A stretch of DNA of 7,292 nucleotides. Origin: an uncultured Caryophanales bacterium. Lineage in GTDB: Bacteria; Bacillota_I; Bacilli_A; RFN20; CAG-826. How positions within the stretch are numbered: the stretch's first letter is position 1; each line of letters starts with the position of its first letter. Both the position numbers and the translations under genes were made by a program. Shown here in pieces: positions 5,760-7,292 of the stretch. The notes below the pieces were generated by a model. That model was not told the origin of the DNA. It made no database searches and saw only the letters and a list, made by a program, of their open reading frames with translations. Where the stretch lies: the NCBI GenBank assembly GCA_946622925.1, contig CAMOQM010000043.1:1-7292 (forward strand). Direction: 5' to 3'.

Positions 5760-6143
5760 TCAGGAAACCGCGCTTACGAGGTAATAGCGTTCGTCGCTGC
5801 TGCAACAATCTCGGTCGGTTTCGCTTCCAACAGAAGCACGGCTTCTGCCATATCTTTTGCCATCGACAAGAAGCAACGCTCGCGTTGTGGGGACGATGAC
5901 CCCATAGAAATGGCCTTCGTATATCAAGGCTTTCTCCGGGGTAATCTTCACTTCGTAGGTGTTGGTTCCCGAATAATCCCCGTACTCCTCGTGGTAACCA
6001 TGAAAAATCGAGTCACACATAAGCTTGAAAGAAGAGCTTTCGATTTGGATGTCCCTCCACTGCTCCTCGGTTAAGATTACCTCGTCGATGCTAGGATAAT
6101 CCCCCTCTAAGGAAAGAATGCGATGCACTTTGATTTGATTCAT
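5760..6143 (-). CDS. Hypothetical protein (127 aa), probably truncated by an in-frame TGA
   Basis: I do not recognise the family. The ATG at 6143 follows a G-rich stretch (TGGGGGT) at SD distance and a plausible promoter. The protein is soluble, without signal peptide or membrane segment. It starts MNQIKVHRILSLEGDYPSIDEVILTEEQW, described here in parts: a basic beta-like start, an acidic stretch and a helix. Later come YGDYSGTNTYEVKITPEKA and GHFYGVIVPTTRALLLVDGKRYG, a likely beta-rich core. The segment after residue 97 (GRSRASVGSETDRDCCSSDE) is Ser/Arg-rich and less protein-like. Translation stops at TGA (5760-5762), but sensible codons continue in frame to 5646, giving an original length near 165 residues. 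It is probably a recently inactivated gene. Confidence 0.55.
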   Translation of the reverse strand: MNQIKVHRILSLEGDYPSIDEVILTEEQWRDIQIESSSFKLMCDSIFHGYHEEYGDYSGTNTYEVKITPEKALIYEGHFYGVIVPTTRALLLVDGKRYGRSRASVGSETDRDCCSSDERYYLVSAVS

Positions 6144-6168
6144 TGCTATACCCCCATTAACTAATTAG

Positions 6169-6197
6169 ATTGTATCCCAAACGGATTATCATGGCTA
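6169..6197 (-). promoter_or_regulatory. Promoter candidate for the hypothetical gene at 5760-6143
   Basis: The minus strand carries TAGCCA (6197-6192) as -35, four of six matches, and TACAAT (6174-6169) as -10, five of six, with a 17-base spacer. The transcript would start near 6162, leaving about 19 bases of leader with the G-rich ribosome binding site before ATG at 6143. Confidence 0.4.
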
Positions 6198-6310
6198 TGG
6201 CAAAACTCGGCAAGGCTAGACCGTGCTCAGCACTAACGCTTTTATCACAACCAAAAAAGGATTCAACCTTGCAATTCGGTTCGAATTACAAATTAAAAAA
6301 TGAACGTTGC

Positions 6311-6436
6311 GGCCGAAAACGGGACATTTGGCAAACCGCGCTGACGGCGTTTCGGGGCCTTTTGGGGTGCCTTTGCGCAATGAAACGGCGGAAAAAGCCG
6401 ACCTTCGCCGGAAATCGGACCGGCTCAGTTCGGCTT
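6311..6436. other. GC-rich, hairpin-forming intergenic block without a convincing gene
   Basis: This block is visibly GC-richer than the AT-rich bases before it (6250-6300) and after it. GGCCGAAAACG (6311-6321) can pair with CGTTTCGGGGCC (6348-6359) with one or two bulges. AAGCCGA (6395-6401) pairs with TCGGCTT (6430-6436), enclosing GCCGG (6407-6411) with CCGGC (6420-6424). CGGC (6386-6389) with GCCG (6397-6400) is a competing stem. On the minus strand the 6430-6436/6395-6401 stem is followed by five T, so it resembles a terminator. Read on the plus strand, the block leads into the terminator at 6488-6536 and could be a structured RNA. The 101-codon plus frame over it (6170-6475) is Arg/Pro-rich with no SD, so I do not call it a gene. 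Confidence 0.35.
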
Positions 6437-6487
6437 AACCGCAATTTCGTGATAATGGCCTATATTCCACCTTAGATCTTAGAACCT

Positions 6488-6536
6488 AAAAGTACCCCGA
6501 ATCATTGAACCCGTGGTTCAAGTGGGGTACTTTTTT
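6488..6536. terminator. Strong, roughly symmetrical intrinsic terminator
   Basis: AAAAGTACCCC (6488-6498) pairs perfectly with GGGGTACTTTT (6524-6534); inside, TTGAAC (6505-6510) pairs with GTTCAA (6516-6521) around CCGTG. On the plus strand the stem ends in six T, on the minus strand in four, so it can work both ways but is stronger for plus-strand transcripts. It lies 28 bases past the stop of the minus-strand gene at 6565 and would end that transcript. Confidence 0.8.
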
Positions 6537-6564
6537 AGATAACTAATTTTGAATTGTTTTTGTA

Positions 6565-7292
6565 TTAGAAGACCATAATCATTGCAAGGTCGAAATTCAT
6601 TGATGCGACATGAAGATCATTCCAATCTTTGGTTTGATAACCGCGATAGAATTCTTCAAAGAGCCAATGTTCATCGTTTTTCCAATACCAATGTGCTTCG
6701 TGGTAATGGACTAATCTATTGATGTTATTTGAAACCGCTCCATAGCTAACTTGATCTAAGGTTCCAACTTCGCCTTTGATAACCCATCCATCCCAATATT
6801 CTTTTCCAGCTTTTCCTCTAACTCCTTTACCGAACGCGTCGGTTAGTTCATGCAATTTGAAATAATCAGAACCTGGCCAAGGCCTTTGTGATGGATAACA
6901 CTTGAAATCGGTTGTTAATGGATCACCGGCGTTAATTGCACTTGCTCCGTTATAGGAATAGATGAAACGTGGCATATTGATGTCTATACGTTTTCCTTCG
7001 TGATTGGTTTCTTGAACAGTTGCCCATTCACCTTCACTTGTTTTTCTTTGACAGTTCTTTACATATTGATCCCAGTCAAAGAGATTTTTGTTTTTGAGGA
7101 TATATTCGTTATTACTACTAGCATCAGAAATCATTTTCTTTCTTTCCATAATTACGCGGACATTGTTCGCATCAACAAGGAAGGAGGAGAGTTGAGCAAG
7201 ACTTAGCATATTTGGTGCTTTTTGGTCAGCTTTGAAATTTGGATCAGCAAGATTAACTTCATAAGCATAGGTACCATCAACTTTGAAATTCT
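6565..7292 (-). CDS. Large hypothetical protein, C-terminal part (241 aa visible), 5' end beyond window
   Basis: The frame stays open from TAA at 6565 to the right edge. Although ATG at 7209 gives a 214-residue product, 27 further sense codons precede it (DGTYAYEV, ADPNFKADQKAP) and there is no SD before that ATG, so it is internal. I do not recognise the family. The visible part has no membrane segment and is rich in Trp, Tyr, Asn and His: YSYNGASAINAGDPLTTDFK, PWPGSDYFKLHELTD, KEYWDGWVIKGEVG, HYHEAHWYWKNDEHWLFEEFYRGY. Such aromatic, Asn-rich composition is common in secreted or surface proteins, but the N-terminus that would show a signal peptide is outside. Codon use (GTT, CTT, CCA, AAT) is AT-richer than in the rest of the window, suggesting a different history or high expression. 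The terminator at 6488-6536 ends the unit. Confidence 0.8.
   Translation of the reverse strand, partial: NFKVDGTYAYEVNLADPNFKADQKAPNMLSLAQLSSFLVDANNVRVIMERKKMISDASSNNEYILKNKNLFDWDQYVKNCQRKTSEGEWATVQETNHEGKRIDINMPRFIYSYNGASAINAGDPLTTDFKCYPSQRPWPGSDYFKLHELTDAFGKGVRGKAGKEYWDGWVIKGEVGTLDQVSYGAVSNNINRLVHYHEAHWYWKNDEHWLFEEFYRGYQTKDWNDLHVASMNFDLAMIMVF

Noticed and set aside
5802..5891. Alternative minus-strand frame reading MAKDMAEAVLLLEAKPTEIV within the unknown gene
   Set aside because: It looks protein-like for 29 codons but has no ribosome binding site, ends quickly in TAA, and the main frame continues sensibly on both sides.
6272..6292. GGTTCGAAT, resembling a tRNA T-loop
   Set aside because: The flanking bases do not form the five-pair T stem, and no anticodon arm, D arm or acceptor stem is found around it. 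It is part of a small AATTCG/CGAATT inverted repeat.
6170..6475. 101-codon plus-strand frame MYPKRIIMAM...
   Set aside because: No Shine-Dalgarno, Arg/Pro-rich low-plausibility translation over a GC-rich hairpin block, and its start overlaps a promoter candidate on the other strand. Kept only as a structured intergenic block.
7000..7206. Plus-strand frame opposite the right-edge gene
   Set aside because: Antisense to a longer frame that stays open to the window edge.
1..7292. Genetic code 4 (UGA as Trp)
   Set aside because: All Trp codons in intact genes are TGG, and TGA terminates a GNAT gene at the expected family length.

Overview
The window looks like an accessory stretch of a low- to mid-GC Bacillota chromosome, most likely an uncultured or gut/rumen Bacilli-type lineage. 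The reasons are strong AGGAGG-type ribosome binding sites, short intrinsic terminators, many small GNAT acetyltransferases, and a BmrC/LmrC-type ABC half-exporter. Trp is written TGG in every gene I read, and TGA closes at least one intact gene, so the standard bacterial code fits best. Every intact gene lies on the minus strand, so gene order below runs from high to low coordinates.

Layout. (a) 6565-7292: 3' part of a large, AT-richer, aromatic-rich protein gene of unknown function that runs off the right edge, followed by a strong hairpin terminator (6488-6536). (b) 6144-6480: no convincing gene, but a GC-rich block able to form several hairpins, then a promoter candidate for the next gene. 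(c) 5646-6143: an unrecognised small gene interrupted by an in-frame TGA after codon 127, with 37 further sensible codons in the same frame. (d) 5558-5617: short direct repeats of CGGACAC spaced 20, 20 and 10 bp, resembling an insertion-sequence end without its transposase. (e) 4988-5449: an intact GNAT acetyltransferase with its own promoter, SD and an overlapping inverted repeat. (f) 4465-4960: two gene fragments, a KilA-N domain broken by a one-base frameshift and the C-terminal tail of another GNAT. (g) 2005-4454: a tight run of an acyltransferase-3 membrane protein, a GGDEF-like C-terminal remnant, a two-domain GNAT and a single-domain GNAT. (h) 1690-2003: frameshifted 3' end of an unknown gene on the plus strand, ending one base from the GNAT stop. 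(i) 1-1548: a multidrug-type ABC half-transporter running off the left edge, preceded by a leader with an extended -10 promoter, a nine-residue upstream ORF and an intrinsic terminator.

Functionally, the intact genes suggest small-molecule or surface modification (three acetyltransferases, one membrane acyltransferase) beside an export pump. No gene ties them into one pathway. The gene fragments between them (KilA-N, GNAT tail, GGDEF tail, plus-strand remnant, severed tail after TGA) mark this as a site of repeated insertion and decay. I see no CRISPR array, tRNA, rRNA or intact transposase. I did not find a clear new multi-gene system; the best leads are the attenuator-like leader of the ABC gene, the in-frame TGA gene, the 20-bp-spaced repeats and the structured block at 6311-6436.
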